From Wurfbainia villosa (taxonomy: Eukaryota; Streptophyta; Magnoliopsida; Zingiberales; Zingiberaceae): DNA of 64,000 nt. Shown one piece after another: positions 12,840 to 23,511 of this stretch (position 1 is the first letter of the stretch; each line of letters starts with the position of its first letter). The translations under genes were made by a program, and so were the position numbers. A model generated the notes under the pieces. The model was not told the DNA's origin and searched no databases. It worked only from the letters and a program-made list of their open reading frames with translations. The stretch covers positions 97,138,753 to 97,202,752 of the forward strand of contig CM046000.1 of assembly GCA_025175895.1 (NCBI GenBank), given 5' to 3'.

Positions 12840-13713
12840 CTTTGCCCAGACCATCAGGATCTGCATGGACAACAACAGCTCTCCCAATAATAGAATTTGG
12901 TCCAGAGAGGGGAATCTGTTTGCACCAAAAAGTAGAACAATCCGAGTATCTCACACAATTTGGACAGCAATAGTTGTTTAATCTATTTGCAAACCATAGT
13001 GCAGATAACTAATCAATAATGTAATATGTCACCAGGCTATCAACAACTGAGACGGTAACACGGTAACAGTACCTGAAACATCAAATGGTAATAAATCAAA
13101 CACTAGGAATACAAATTGGTATTCTAGCCAAAGTCACATCCTTGCCTGATTGGAGCAAAACATTATGGAGAATAACATGTAAAAATAGACAACGAAATAA
13201 GATCTTATAAGGAAGTTACCATCCTCTCCAGCAGCAACATTGGCTAGATCACCAGCATGACGATTTGCATCTTCAGGAGCTCCATGTTCCATTCCAGCAG
13301 GATTAAAATGAGGTCCTACAGTATGAAGAGCATCAATAATCCCTACTTTAAATAATTTCAATCTAGAACTTGTTCACACTGTAGATCTCCAAAAACAAAA
13401 AGGAAAAAGTTTACCAGTTGACAAGCATCCATTGGTTGTATCTTCAAAAGCATGAACATGGAAGCCATGAAGACCAGGCTTGAGGGTAGAAATTAACCCA
13501 GTGACTGTGGTTGGACCTATCACAAAGGTTTGACTCTAAAAGACATATCAGATTATAAAACTCACAAAACAACATCAAAATGGTTGTAACCCTAAACTTG
13601 CAAGGAATTTAGCATTCAATAGGCAAGGATTTCTCACTATCTCCTTCCTGAGTGAAGTAAATAGTACCCTTAACACCCTCACCGCTACCCAGAACAGCAA
13701 CAACCTTCACCAT
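12840..13713 (-). pseudogene. SODCC: Cytosolic-type Cu/Zn superoxide dismutase, broken and 3'-truncated
   Basis: The family disproportionates superoxide in the cytosol. Five exons are recognisable (minus): 13713-13638 (MVKVVAVLGSGEGVKGTIYF), 13516-13415 (LHGFHVHAFEDTTNGCLST), 13315-13220 (GPHFNPAGMEHGAPEDANRH), 13072-13033 (tiny exon) and 12915-12840 (IPLSGPNSIIGRAVVVHADP). All five introns begin GT and the four acceptors seen are AG. The Cu/Zn ligands are all encoded: HVH in exon 2, the His residues of PHF, EHG and NRHAGD, the Asp, and VVH in exon 5. Two faults make it unlikely to work. The 40-nt exon 4 has an exact 8-bp tandem duplication that shifts the frame (32 nt would restore phase). 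The last segment, with the active-site Arg and the second disulfide Cys, was not found within the next 2.5 kb. RTE B sits 27 bp upstream of the ATG. Confidence 0.88.
13052..13067 (-). repeat. 8-bp frameshifting tandem duplication in SOD exon 4
   Basis: The minus strand reads GTTACCGT twice in a row. With one copy the exon reads G-T-V-T-V-S-V-V-D-S-L in phase with the exons on both sides; with two copies the phase is lost before IPLSGP. Confidence 0.9.
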
Positions 13714-13740
13714 TTTCATAAGTGTTCTACGCGTCAAGCG

Positions 13741-16700
13741 TTAAACTAAGACAAATGATGAGTTAACCCTATCATGGCCGATTCCAAGCCCGGATAAAGG
13801 AGAGTTATGTTAGATTGTCAGCCAACGTTAAATTAAAGCAAATGTTCAATGCATAGATCCATTAAACTATTATGCTAATGCTATGTTATTTTCCGAAAGG
13901 AACGCATTGCAGGATCCAATTATAACGTTTCGGCAAGCAAGGGCGGAGCCACGCATACTTCTAATCGGGCTTTAGCCCAGAGCAAAATTTTTTTTTAATA
14001 CTATTTGACCAAATAAAAAATCTTTGGCATCGTTCATTAGCCCGGAGTCATTTTGTTAAAAAAAAAATTAATCTGGATATTAACCCGGGTCGATTGAAAT
14101 TTTAGCTCCGCTATTGTCAGCAAGAACTACTATATCTCCAGAACTTGGATGTAGTGATAAATATGCAAGAGTACGTATTGTAGAATCCGACTATAATATA
14201 TCGATAAGGACTGCTGCATTTCTATGAGAACTTGAATGTAATGTTAAATAGGTAAGAATTCTCACACCATAGGTTGGGTAAGAACAAATATGATAGAAAA
14301 ATTAATAATCTAATATTTAAAATATGGAACATAAGAACCCTCACTGATAAAAAAATAGAGATAATAGATATGATGATCAGAAGGGAGCCTTGGTACAATA
14401 ATAAGGTTGTTGTCTTGTGACCAAGAGGTCACGGGTTCAAATTCTGGAAATAACCTCTTGCAAAAAAAGTAAAGTAAAGCTGCGTACAATGGATTCCTTC
14501 TCCGGTACCTCGCGTGGCGGGAGCTTCGTGCACCGGGTTGTAGTTTTTTTTTTAGTAGATATGATGATCAAAAGAAGAAATAGTATTTTGTGTGTACAAT
14601 GGACAAAATGGATAGATGATAAGGCAAAGATTATAGAAAACTCGAGTTTTAAGTTATGGTACACAGAAAAGAATAAACAAGAAATGAAATGGATATTGTT
14701 GCAGATAGTTCGTTAAATGATGAAATTGTAGTAGTTAGAAAGGGGGGTAGAATTATAACTATTAAGATAATAAGGAAAAGAAATTATGAACATAATTAGC
14801 TTATATGTACCTCAAGAAAGATTATATGAAGATACTAAACCTAGAAGTATTATAAAATATTTCGCTAAATGAAATAATTTTAATAGGAAGCGATCTAAAT
14901 AGACATGTCGGAGTGAAAATTGAAGAATATGAGAGGGTGCATGAGGGTTATAGGTTTAGAACAAAAAATAAAGAAGGTAAAACTATATTGGATTTTATGA
15001 TAGTAATGACCTTATACTAACTAATATGTTTTTTAAGAAAAGAAAAGAACACATGGTCACATTCAAAAGCAGGAATAATAAATTGCAAATTAATTTTCTT
15101 ATGGTTAGGAAGACGGATAGAAAGATTTGCAAAGATTGCAAAGTCATCCCTAGAGAAACCTTAACTATCCAATATAGATTAGTATTGTTGGATATACATC
15201 TTCGGCATAACATCAATAGAAGAAAAATATAAATGACTCATAGAATCAAGTGGTGGAAGTTAAAGGATGAGAAACATAACACATTTAAGGAGAAGGTAGG
15301 AGTATAAGTATTAGGTGAAATATACGGTATGGTATCAAAATTGAAAATAATATTCAAAAGTGTATTGGGTGAGTCAAAGGGGCATGCACCACCAAATAAA
15401 TAATTTTAGTAGTGGAATGAAAAGGTACAGGAGAAGTGAAGGAAAAATGAACAACCTATAAGAAATTATATATTTGTAAGAACGAGAAAATTTTAAAAAA
15501 TATATATATTATCCAAGAAAGAGACTAAGAAAGTAGTGAATGGAGATAAAAATGAAACTTTTGAACGATTATATCGAAAATTAGATAAAAAAAAGGGAAA
15601 AAAGATATTTAAAGAATAGCTAAAGTGAAAAAAAAGGAAAACAAAAGATCTTATTCAAATAAGATATATTAAAAATGAATGTAATAGAATATTAGTAAAT
15701 GATGGAGAAATAAAAGAGTTATGGAAGAGACATTTTCATCAATTTTTTAATGAAGGTTTAGGCGACCAACTTAACTTAGGTAATTTAAATAGATCAAATG
15801 AGCATAGAAATTTAAAATTTTATTGTATAATTCAAATTTTAAATAGGATGCAAAATGGAAAAGTCATTTGATCAAATGATATTCCGATAGAGGTATAGAA
15901 GTGCCTAGGGAAAATAAGATATTGAATGAATTACAAAATTATTTAAGATGGTATTGAAAACAAAAAATATTTGATCAATAGAGGGTAAGTACTTTATTCC
16001 CTTATATAAGAATAAAGGAGGTGTATAAAATTGTACAAACTATAGGGGTATTAAACTAATGAGTTATACCATGAAACTTTAGGAAAGAGTAATAGAAAAA
16101 AAGATTAAGGAAAGACACCACGATTTCCGAAAATCAATTTGGATTCATATCTGAAAGATCAATAATAGAAGCTATATATTTTCTCAGACAATTAATTAAA
16201 AAGTATCGAGAGCAAAAGTAAGATTTATATATGGTATTCATTGACTTAGAGAAAGTTTAAGATAGAGTTTTAAGAGGATTTATATGGAGAATTCTAGAAA
16301 AGAGAGGTGTTGACATAGTATATATTAAACTAATTAAGGATATGTATGAAAAATAACGATCAGAATGAGGACTTCAGACGGATTAACTGAAGCATTCTCA
16401 ACAAAGATAAGATTACATCAAGGATTAACTCTAAGTTCCTATTTTTTTACATTAATCATGAACGAACTCACTGGACACATTCAAGATACAGTACCGTGGT
16501 ATATGTTGTTTGCAGATAATATTATTTTGATAAATGAGATATGTGAATGAGTAAATGATAAACTAGAATCTTGGTGGGAAACACTAAAAGAAAAAGGTTT
16601 TAGACTTAGTAAAATAAAGACTGAATATATAGAAATTAAGTTTAGCCATACTAGACATAATAAGACAAGTATTAAGATAGGAGATGACGAATTGTTTAGA

Positions 16701-17314
16701 ACTGAAAGCTTTAAGTATTTATGATCATTTTTTGAAAACGATGGAGAGATTGAGAGAGATGTCTTATATAGAATATAAGCAGGATGGTCGAAATAAAAGA
16801 GAACGTTGGATATTTTATGTGATCATAAAATATCTCTAAAATTTGAAAGGAAATTTTACAAAACGACGGTTAGACCTGCTTTATATGGCGATGAATGTTG
16901 GACATGACTCGAGCACATGAGCAGAAGATAAGAGTTGCAAATATGAGGGCGTTAAAATGGATGTGTGGATACACGAAGATTGATAGAATAAGAAATGAGA
17001 GTATTAAAGAGAAAGTCGGAGTTGAATCTATTGAGGAAAAACTTTAAAATACACATTTAAGGTGGTGCAGATATGTATTTAGACAACCAATAAATGCTCC
17101 AATTAAGCGATGTGAACCTATAATAAATACACACATCAAACGAAGAAGAAGAAGACCACAAAAGACTTGGCTAGCAACAATAAAATAAGATAAAATTTAT
17201 TTAAGTATAGATGGTGATATAATAGGGGATAAGGTCCAATAGTGTAGAAGAATCCATATAACTGACACCACCTAGTGGGATAAAGCTTGGTTATTATTTT
17301 TGTTGTTGTTGTTA
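13741..17314 (+). mobile_element. RTE-clade LINE 'B', old and degenerate
   Basis: A plus-strand copy of the same RTE family. It runs from a decayed 5' UTR (CATGGCCGATTCCAAGCCC near 13775) to a 3' tail TTGTTGTTGTTATTC. TSDs are 13725-13740 and 17315-17330; they match at 13 of 16 positions and all three differences are transitions at CpG sites, so the insertion is old and was methylated. Recognisable pieces are QWTKWIDDKAKIIE of the endonuclease (about 14600), the NYRGIKLMSYTMKL block (about 16040), and MLFADNIILINE, an RT catalytic box with Asp to Asn change (about 16505). Many stops and frameshifts. A short foreign-looking stretch near 14390-14540 (AGGTCACGGGTTCAAATTC) interrupts the endonuclease region. 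Confidence 0.9.
14417..17140 (+). pseudogene. RTE B endonuclease/reverse transcriptase remnant
   Basis: Fragments of the RTE polyprotein in several frames: endonuclease pieces at 14550-15230, the linker to about 15900, RT at 16030-16560 with FADN where the active family has FADD, and the C-terminal GYTKIDRIRNESIKEKVGVE region at about 16960-17030. Dozens of stops and frameshifts; no function expected. Confidence 0.85.
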
Positions 17315-17330
17315 TTCTATGCATCAAGCA

Positions 17331-17720
17331 CAAGGAAAGGAAAGACATGAAGATCACATGGTTAAAGACATTAGCTAAATTCCCTAAAAGTAAGTAGCAA
17401 ATGATAAAATAATATCTGACCACTAGATGGCCATTCTAACAGTTTAAGCAATCAACGTCTTCCAATAGAGGAAACAAATCAACAGAAGTTTCAGTTGGAA
17501 TAAGACCTAAGGAAATACAATCAAACTCAAGAGATAAGGCCAAAGTTCACTCCCTCGTAGAGGGACAATACCACAAATCAAATGAGAGAGACACCATCAA
17601 ATCTCGGGAAAATCCCATGCACTTTCTCTTCACAAAATCAAATTGATGAAGCCAAATAGGGTGAAATCAAGCAAAAAGCGAAGCAATTAAACCTGACAAT
17701 CAAAAATAAACCAACTATAT
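17331..17720 (-). other. Possible 5'-UTR intron of the SOD copy, displaced by RTE B
   Basis: Joining the sequence across RTE B gives a minus-strand stretch ending GTGCTTGATGCATAG directly before AACACTTATGAAA and the SOD start codon. This looks like a T-rich intron with an AG acceptor, and plant Cu/Zn SOD genes commonly have a 5'-UTR intron. The insertion duplicated the acceptor region as part of its TSD and separated it from the start codon. The upstream exon was not identified; a GC-richer stretch near 20290-20500 is a speculative candidate. Confidence 0.35.
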
Positions 17721-17900
17721 CATGTATCATAATAATTTCTCAACCTTCACATTGTATGTGTAATAGCTGGGACACTATACTTGGATAAATGGATCAAATT
17801 ATAGGAAAATAGAAATAGAATCTATGAGATCTGAGATTTACCTAAGGTAACCTATATTTTTTTTCTAAAGGATTGAAAGGTGAGGAGGTCAGAAGGTAGG

Positions 17901-18017
17901 GAAGTAGTATGTCAATTGGCTAGTGGAAACCAATTGCCATTAAATAGTGAAAAAAATTGGAAGTAGTATGTCAATTGGCTAGTGGAAACCAATTGCCATT
18001 AAATAGTGAAAAAAATG
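17901..18017. repeat. 59-bp tandem duplication with internal hairpin
   Basis: The unit starting GAAGTAGTATGTCAATTGGC at 17901 repeats from 17960, two near-perfect copies. Each unit contains CAATTGG, a 9-10 base loop, then CCAATTG, a 7-bp perfect stem. Confidence 0.9.
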
Positions 18018-19047
18018 AACAAGAAGTCCGATTCAAGGACAAGCAACTACTAGAATGGGTTTAAGTGTAGCGGAACAATGCTAACTTGTTGGTAAGATTA
18101 AGAAAAAAAATCAACTAATATATGCATATATATATATATATAATATTTGTATATGATATAACATTAATAATTTTTATTTATTTAAAAGGGAAACACATGA
18201 TCTTTTCCTCTTCCCTTGCATGGGAAGTCACAATAAGGTCAGTTTACCGCAATGGACTTCCTTTTAATATTAGGTAGATGACCGTCCCTCTAGTTCGCCT
18301 ACCATAATGGATTTCTTAGAGAAGGAGAAGGTAGCTCAAGTTTTGAGTAACTATAAGAATAACTTATGAAAAAATAGAAATTTTGCGGAATCATAAGTAT
18401 ACCTTAAATATGTTGATGCTAAATGATCTGAAACTGCTCTGGAATTTCTACAAACTCTGGATCTCACGGACCGCTCATAGTCGGGATGGAAATCACGAAG
18501 GTTTACTCGAACTTCCACCACAGTTCCACAATGTCGCAACCCTAAGCCCAATGATAATGATTCCCTCTTGTTCTACTCAATAAGAGGAGAGTTCCCTCTT
18601 GTTCTTCTCAACAAGAGGATTGCACCTTGCACTGTGCCTTCACGCACAACACTGCACACAAGAAAACTCACCGCTTCTAGCTTCTCTCATGCACAACTCT
18701 CCTTGCTTCTCACCAGCAGCCCACCACGAGCAACAACTCAACAGCCGACCACATACTTCTTCTCCAGGAAGTATATGTAAGAGACGGAGAAAAGAGTGGA
18801 AGATAAAGATGGGATAATGGACCCATTATCCTATGCCCCACGTGGGCATAACTGCCTGCCCCTTCGTGGGCAGGAACCAACAGTAACATTTGTTAATTAA
18901 TCTCAATGAGGAATTGACAAAGGGGGTTCAAATCTCATCGTTTTGACTCCACTAACCCAAATCTCACGGTTTTGACTCCACTAACTCCATGATCTTGTAG
19001 TTAGGTACTTAAATATTACTAGCATATTATGTTTATTACTCGAGCAT
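18018..19047. other. Intergenic; short (AT)n and a CT/CA-rich stretch
   Basis: A short (AT)n run lies near 18122-18142. The segment 18540-18860 is pyrimidine/CA-rich and open in several frames on both strands, with no protein family recognised. It includes a CCCCACGTGGGCA palindrome (G-box core CACGTG) near 18837. Possibly an old LTR, not proven. Confidence 0.35.
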
Positions 19048-19459
19048 GATCTGAATGTTGGACTATGACTCGGGCACATAAGCAAAAGATGAGAGTTGCA
19101 GAGATGAGAATGTTAAGGTGGATGTGTGGACATACGAGGATGGACAGAATAAGAAATTAGAGCATTAAAAAGAAAGTCAGAGTTGCATTTATTGAAGGAA
19201 AGCTCCGAGAGACATGTTTAAAGTGGTACGAATATGAACTTAGATGACTGATAAATGTTTCAGTTAGACGATGTGAAACAATGATAAATATACACATCAA
19301 ATGAGGATGAGGAAGACCAAAAAAGATTTGGTTAGCAACAATAAAATAAGATAAAATTTATTTAAGTATAAATGATGATATAATAGGGGATAAAGTCTGT
19401 AGAATGATCCATATAGTCAACCTCACATAGTGGAATAAGACTTAGTTGTTGTTGTTATT
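19048..19459 (+). mobile_element. RTE LINE fragment 'C' (3' end only)
   Basis: 5'-truncated copy covering the last part of the RTE coding region (CTGAATGTTGGACTATGACT, then the RMLRWMCGHTR-equivalent block) and ending in TTGTTGTTGTTATTA. 5' truncation is usual for LINE insertions. No clear TSD was found. Confidence 0.85.
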
Positions 19460-20619
19460 ATGCTTAACTGCTAAATCATATGTATGCTAGATGTCATGAC
19501 ACAACCTTACATGTTGCATAGACTAAATGACTTCAGCATCAATAACCAGATCTTTGAAATGCCTATTTAGTGGTTTTGATAAACTTTGCCTGATCAAAAA
19601 AAAAAAAAGGTCAGTTCACTCTCAAGAATCACTGAAACACTAATATCAGCTAAGATGTAGAAACTTACATGACGAATTGCGAACCTAAGAATGCAAATCA
19701 CTCAAAAATTACAAAGAAAATAATACATAGCTACTGAAAATTACTAAGAAACCAAACCAATAAACCCAAGACTAATGCAACAAAATGTCAGTATGAAACA
19801 AATGGTAGGTCATCATCTTCACCTTCTTGCATGTATTAAGTACAAAGATTCAGGTGAAAACAATCCTGCTGAACTTTCTTTTTAATGAAAATCTGCAGTC
19901 AGACTCTAATTTAGAGACGATATCATTCCTCAGGAAAAGGAAAGGAAAATAAGCTCACAGAAAGATATGCTTAAACAGAAAGCATATATACAATAAATTA
20001 CTCTGATGTTAACTAACTGGCCAAGCGTAATCTACGAATGTAGGAAATCCAAGGCAGACTCCTTGGTTTATTCTATAATAATAAACGAAAAAGAAGATAT
20101 TTTTATAAGAATGTGACATTCCCCCCATCTTATTCACACCGAAGAATGATTGCCCAAAAGAACTCGACAACCAAAGAAACACAGTCTCTAACTAATTCAG
20201 GTCATAGACTACCAAGTCTGCAAAATGTCACGAACCTACCAAAAAAAAAAAACATATCAAGGAGAAATTGTCGAATACACATTGTTCTAGTTGCATCAGA
20301 ACCCCGAAGGGTATAGCAGCCACGAAGAAATCAGCACCTCAAACCCCACCGACGAACACTAGCTAAAGCCCAAACAACAAGCTACACCTCTGGATGTTGA
20401 CCGGGTGAGCAGAGAGAGGGCGAGGAACTCGAGGGCCCTGACAAGGGCGAGGGAAAGCAGTCCGAAGAGGAGGAAGTTAGGAGCCCGCCGGAACTCAAAC
20501 ACTGTAATTTTTATTACAATGGTAATTATATTCATTCGTGTTCATATTTATTAATTTATATTATTATAAAATGATAAAAATATTTTTATAATTTCTATTT
20601 AAGACAATATAATTTTTAG
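19460..20619. other. Intergenic, no gene supported
   Basis: AT-rich to about 20100, then GC-richer at 20290-20500 with purine-rich GAGGGCGAGG-type sequence. It could be a promoter or 5' exon of a minus-strand gene, but no splice-consistent exon was identified. Confidence 0.35.
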
Positions 20620-21140
20620 TCGTCGATCGTTGGCCATCGATTGGTCGTTGGTCGTCGATCGTCATCGATCGATCGTCACTCGATCGCCAACATACTGTCG
20701 GCAGCCGGGCGATCATCGACCGATTGTCAGTCGTCGGCCGATCGCGGCTCGGTCGTCGACGGCCGATCGCTAGCCGATCACTGATAGGTCGTCGATCGTC
20801 GATCGGTCGATCGTCGCCGGGCCGCCGACCGGCCGACGATCGGCCGCCGATCGCTAACAGGTCTTTGCCGGCGATCGATCGATCGATTGATCGTCGATCG
20901 TCGGCCGATCACGGCCCAGTCGTCGACGGTCGGTCGTTAGCCGATCGTCGGGCGATCGTCGACCATCGACAAGTTGTCGTCTATCGGTCAGTTGTCGGTC
21001 GTCGACGGATACCGCCCGATTGCCGTGGGTCGTTGCCCGTCGATCGATCACCGGTCGATCGTCGATCGTCGCAGGTCGCCGGTCGACAACCATCATCGAT
21101 CGATAATCGTCATTGATGGTTGTCGTCGACGAGCATCAAG
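20620..21140. repeat. GATCG/GTCG-rich cryptic simple-sequence block
   Basis: About 520 bp built from permutations of GTCGATCG, GGCCGATCG and CGATCGATCG, very rich in CpG and set sharply in AT-rich flanks. Both strands are open in several frames with Arg/Asp/Ser-rich translations, which follow from the repeat unit. There is no fixed period. Confidence 0.8.
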
Positions 21141-22810
21141 AAGCAATGAGAAAAATAAAAGAAGGATATATTTATCATGATAAATATTGAGTCCGTAATA
21201 TAATCTAATTATATAATTTTTTCTTTGTAATTGAGATTACGAATCTTGACTTTTATTTTATAATGTAATTATATTATATTATATTTTTGAAATGTTACCC
21301 AACAAAATAAATCATGTGTAATCCTAATTATCCCGTACCCTTACTAGAATGCGGAAACAAAAACCATGGGTCTGTTACGTGTTAACACCCTAATAACGGA
21401 ACGAGTTGACCCTACGATACAGTTGGCAAATAAAATTAGGTGTGCATTTGTGGGTTAGTTTGTAAGTCGACGTGACAGCACAGATAATTCGCAAGCAGAA
21501 AAGTAGGGACCCGCAGCTTCCACCAACAATGAGAGAGGTAGTTACAGTAATCTTGGAATTTTCTAGATTTTTCCCCAGCCAATTTTTGCGACATTTTATG
21601 AATGGAAGCATCCAAGTTCATGAATTGCCAAAAGGTACATAAATTCCTTTTTATAACAAAAAAAACATTCAATATTAAAAATATCCCTCACTAATCATAG
21701 TACCCATTTTATTTTTCTATAATGCTTACGGCATCACTGCCAATACTATTATTATTCTAAATCTTAGAATATCAGTAGGAGATTCAAAATAGGATTATAT
21801 ATATTTTTTTATATTCTCAAAACTCTTCCCTTTAATTCAAAACTTAAAACTTAGTTTCAAATTTTCAAATGTTCTAGGTCCATGAGTTTCGATCAAAATA
21901 TATTAATGACTTTAATCAATTCTGACCAAACCCAATTTAAATTTGATAGATTTCTACAATGATCTTGAATTTAATCGTGCCCTAAGGTCTGAGCTTCAAT
22001 ATTTTCCTAATAGTGCACAGTTCATTTCCAAAATTCAACCTGTGTACAAATTAAAATGTACTCATAATTTTACATTCAAAATTCAACTTTTATACAAATT
22101 GATATATATTTATAATTTTACATAGGAGACTTATAACTAAAATTGTATATCACATTATATTTATCTTTTCTATATTTTTTTTCATTTCATTTTCAATTTT
22201 CATAATTTTAAATCATTTAAAATTCATCAATAAATTTCAATCAAAATTTATTAATGACATTAAACTCTCATTTGATACAATTTAAATATAATATATTTTT
22301 TCACTGTCTATCATTGAATTTTAAAAATCAACCCTACTTTAATATTGATTTTTAAAAAATAATATCATTTTAGCGCTGTTAATTTTAAAAATTAGTATAA
22401 TTGGAGTTTGAGATATTTTTTGAAATCAATAGCGTTTTTTAATAAAAAATGAATTATGTAAGTGCCTTTTTAGAATTTCTAAATTTTGGATGCGTACTTT
22501 AGTAAAACGCTGCAAATTTTATGTTTATTACGAGGGATCAGTCTCTTCGACGCCATCAAACGCACAGGTAGCTCAATTGGAAACGCCGATTCTTAGTATA
22601 ATTCCGATCGGATTGAACATCAAGTAGGAATGACAATTGACAAAATAGATTGGGTTCATTCTTAAATCAATCCGATCTCGTTGATTTTTTTTGGGAAAAA
22701 AATGAAATATTTATTTCAGATATTTTTTATCATCTATTTTACAGTGAGATGAAAAAGGATAAATTAGAAGAATATTTTTATCTAATCAAAAATTAACATA
22801 TGAAAAAATA
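21141..22810. other. AT-rich intergenic region
   Basis: No coding, RNA or mobile-element structure supported. Long A/T tracts throughout 21600-22500. Confidence 0.45.
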
Positions 22811-23030
22811 AGACTGTGTTTAGTTTCACGCGTTTTTCATTTTCATTTTTTGTTTTCCATATTTTTTCATTTTCTAAAAAATATTTTTTTTATGTTTTTT
22901 AATTTTTCGAAAAATATTCTCTTATTTTCTAAAAAACACGATTGGAAAATACAAATCACACATATTTTCTTATTTTTTAAAAAATAAAAATAAAAAACAT
23001 TTCATTTTTTACGTACCAAACACTACCTAA
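22811..23030. mobile_element. Fold-back MITE-like segment upstream of the kinase gene
   Basis: Left end ACTGTGTTTAGTTTCACGCG and right end TACGTACCAAACACTACCT form imperfect terminal inverted repeats (TGTTTAGT against ACCAAACA, with matching TTTTTCATTTT/AAAAATGAAATG inner parts). The interior is A/T-rich and self-complementary, for example TTTTCTAAAAAATA and TATTTTTTAAAAAATA. About 220 bp, no coding capacity. TSD not certain. It ends about 480 bp before the kinase start codon, so it lies in the likely promoter. Confidence 0.5.
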
Positions 23031-23499
23031 ATATTTCCAAAAATTATATAATATTTAAGAATTGATTTTTTACTTTTAAAAATCATTTTATATTAACCAT
23101 TTAGTCCTGACGATCTCGTTGACTTCCTAAATCTGTCGTGTAGCATTGATCTGATGCCGATTAAATAATCATCTGCTGTGGAGATCTACAAGCCGCGAGA
23201 AAAGCATAAGCTGGCAGTGAAGATATGGGACGGTGACCGGATTTATTATGCTTCTTTTAGTTGGCTTCTGTTCGCGAAACAACTTACCGATTTGTATCCG
23301 CTCACCGCCTCAGGCTTCTTTGGTTCCTTTTATTATTGCTCTCTATTATTCCCACCGCCTTCTCGAGTGGCAGTCTGGCAGTAGCAGCGAGGAGTGTGCA
23401 GTTCCAAACCTAACACCAACCCCCTGCCGGATTCTCTCGCCGGAGCTCCGATCCGCTCTCCGCCCCTCCATCCCCTCCCCCCAGGAGGCGGTAGGGGCG

Positions 23500-23508
23500 A
23501 TGAGCTGA
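23500..23508 (+). promoter_or_regulatory. Minimal uORF (ATG AGC TGA) just before the kinase start
   Basis: A two-codon reading frame ends 3 nt before the main ATG, in the same frame (ATG-AGC-TGA-GCC-ATG-GGC). If the transcript starts upstream of 23233, the same frame extends back to an ATG there, giving a 91-codon uORF with the same stop. It could act by ribosome stalling or reinitiation; whether it is transcribed is not known from sequence. Confidence 0.5.
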
Positions 23509-23511
23509 GCC

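Noticed and set aside
14390..14540. Possible tRNA-like or SINE sequence (AGGTCACGGGTTCAAATTC) inside RTE B
   Set aside because: GGTTCAAAT resembles a B box and the stretch may be a small SINE, but no A box, tail or TSD could be supported.
20724..21180. Arg/Asp/Ser-rich frames of 68-130 codons
   Set aside because: They are translations of the GTCGATCG repeat vocabulary on both strands, not proteins.
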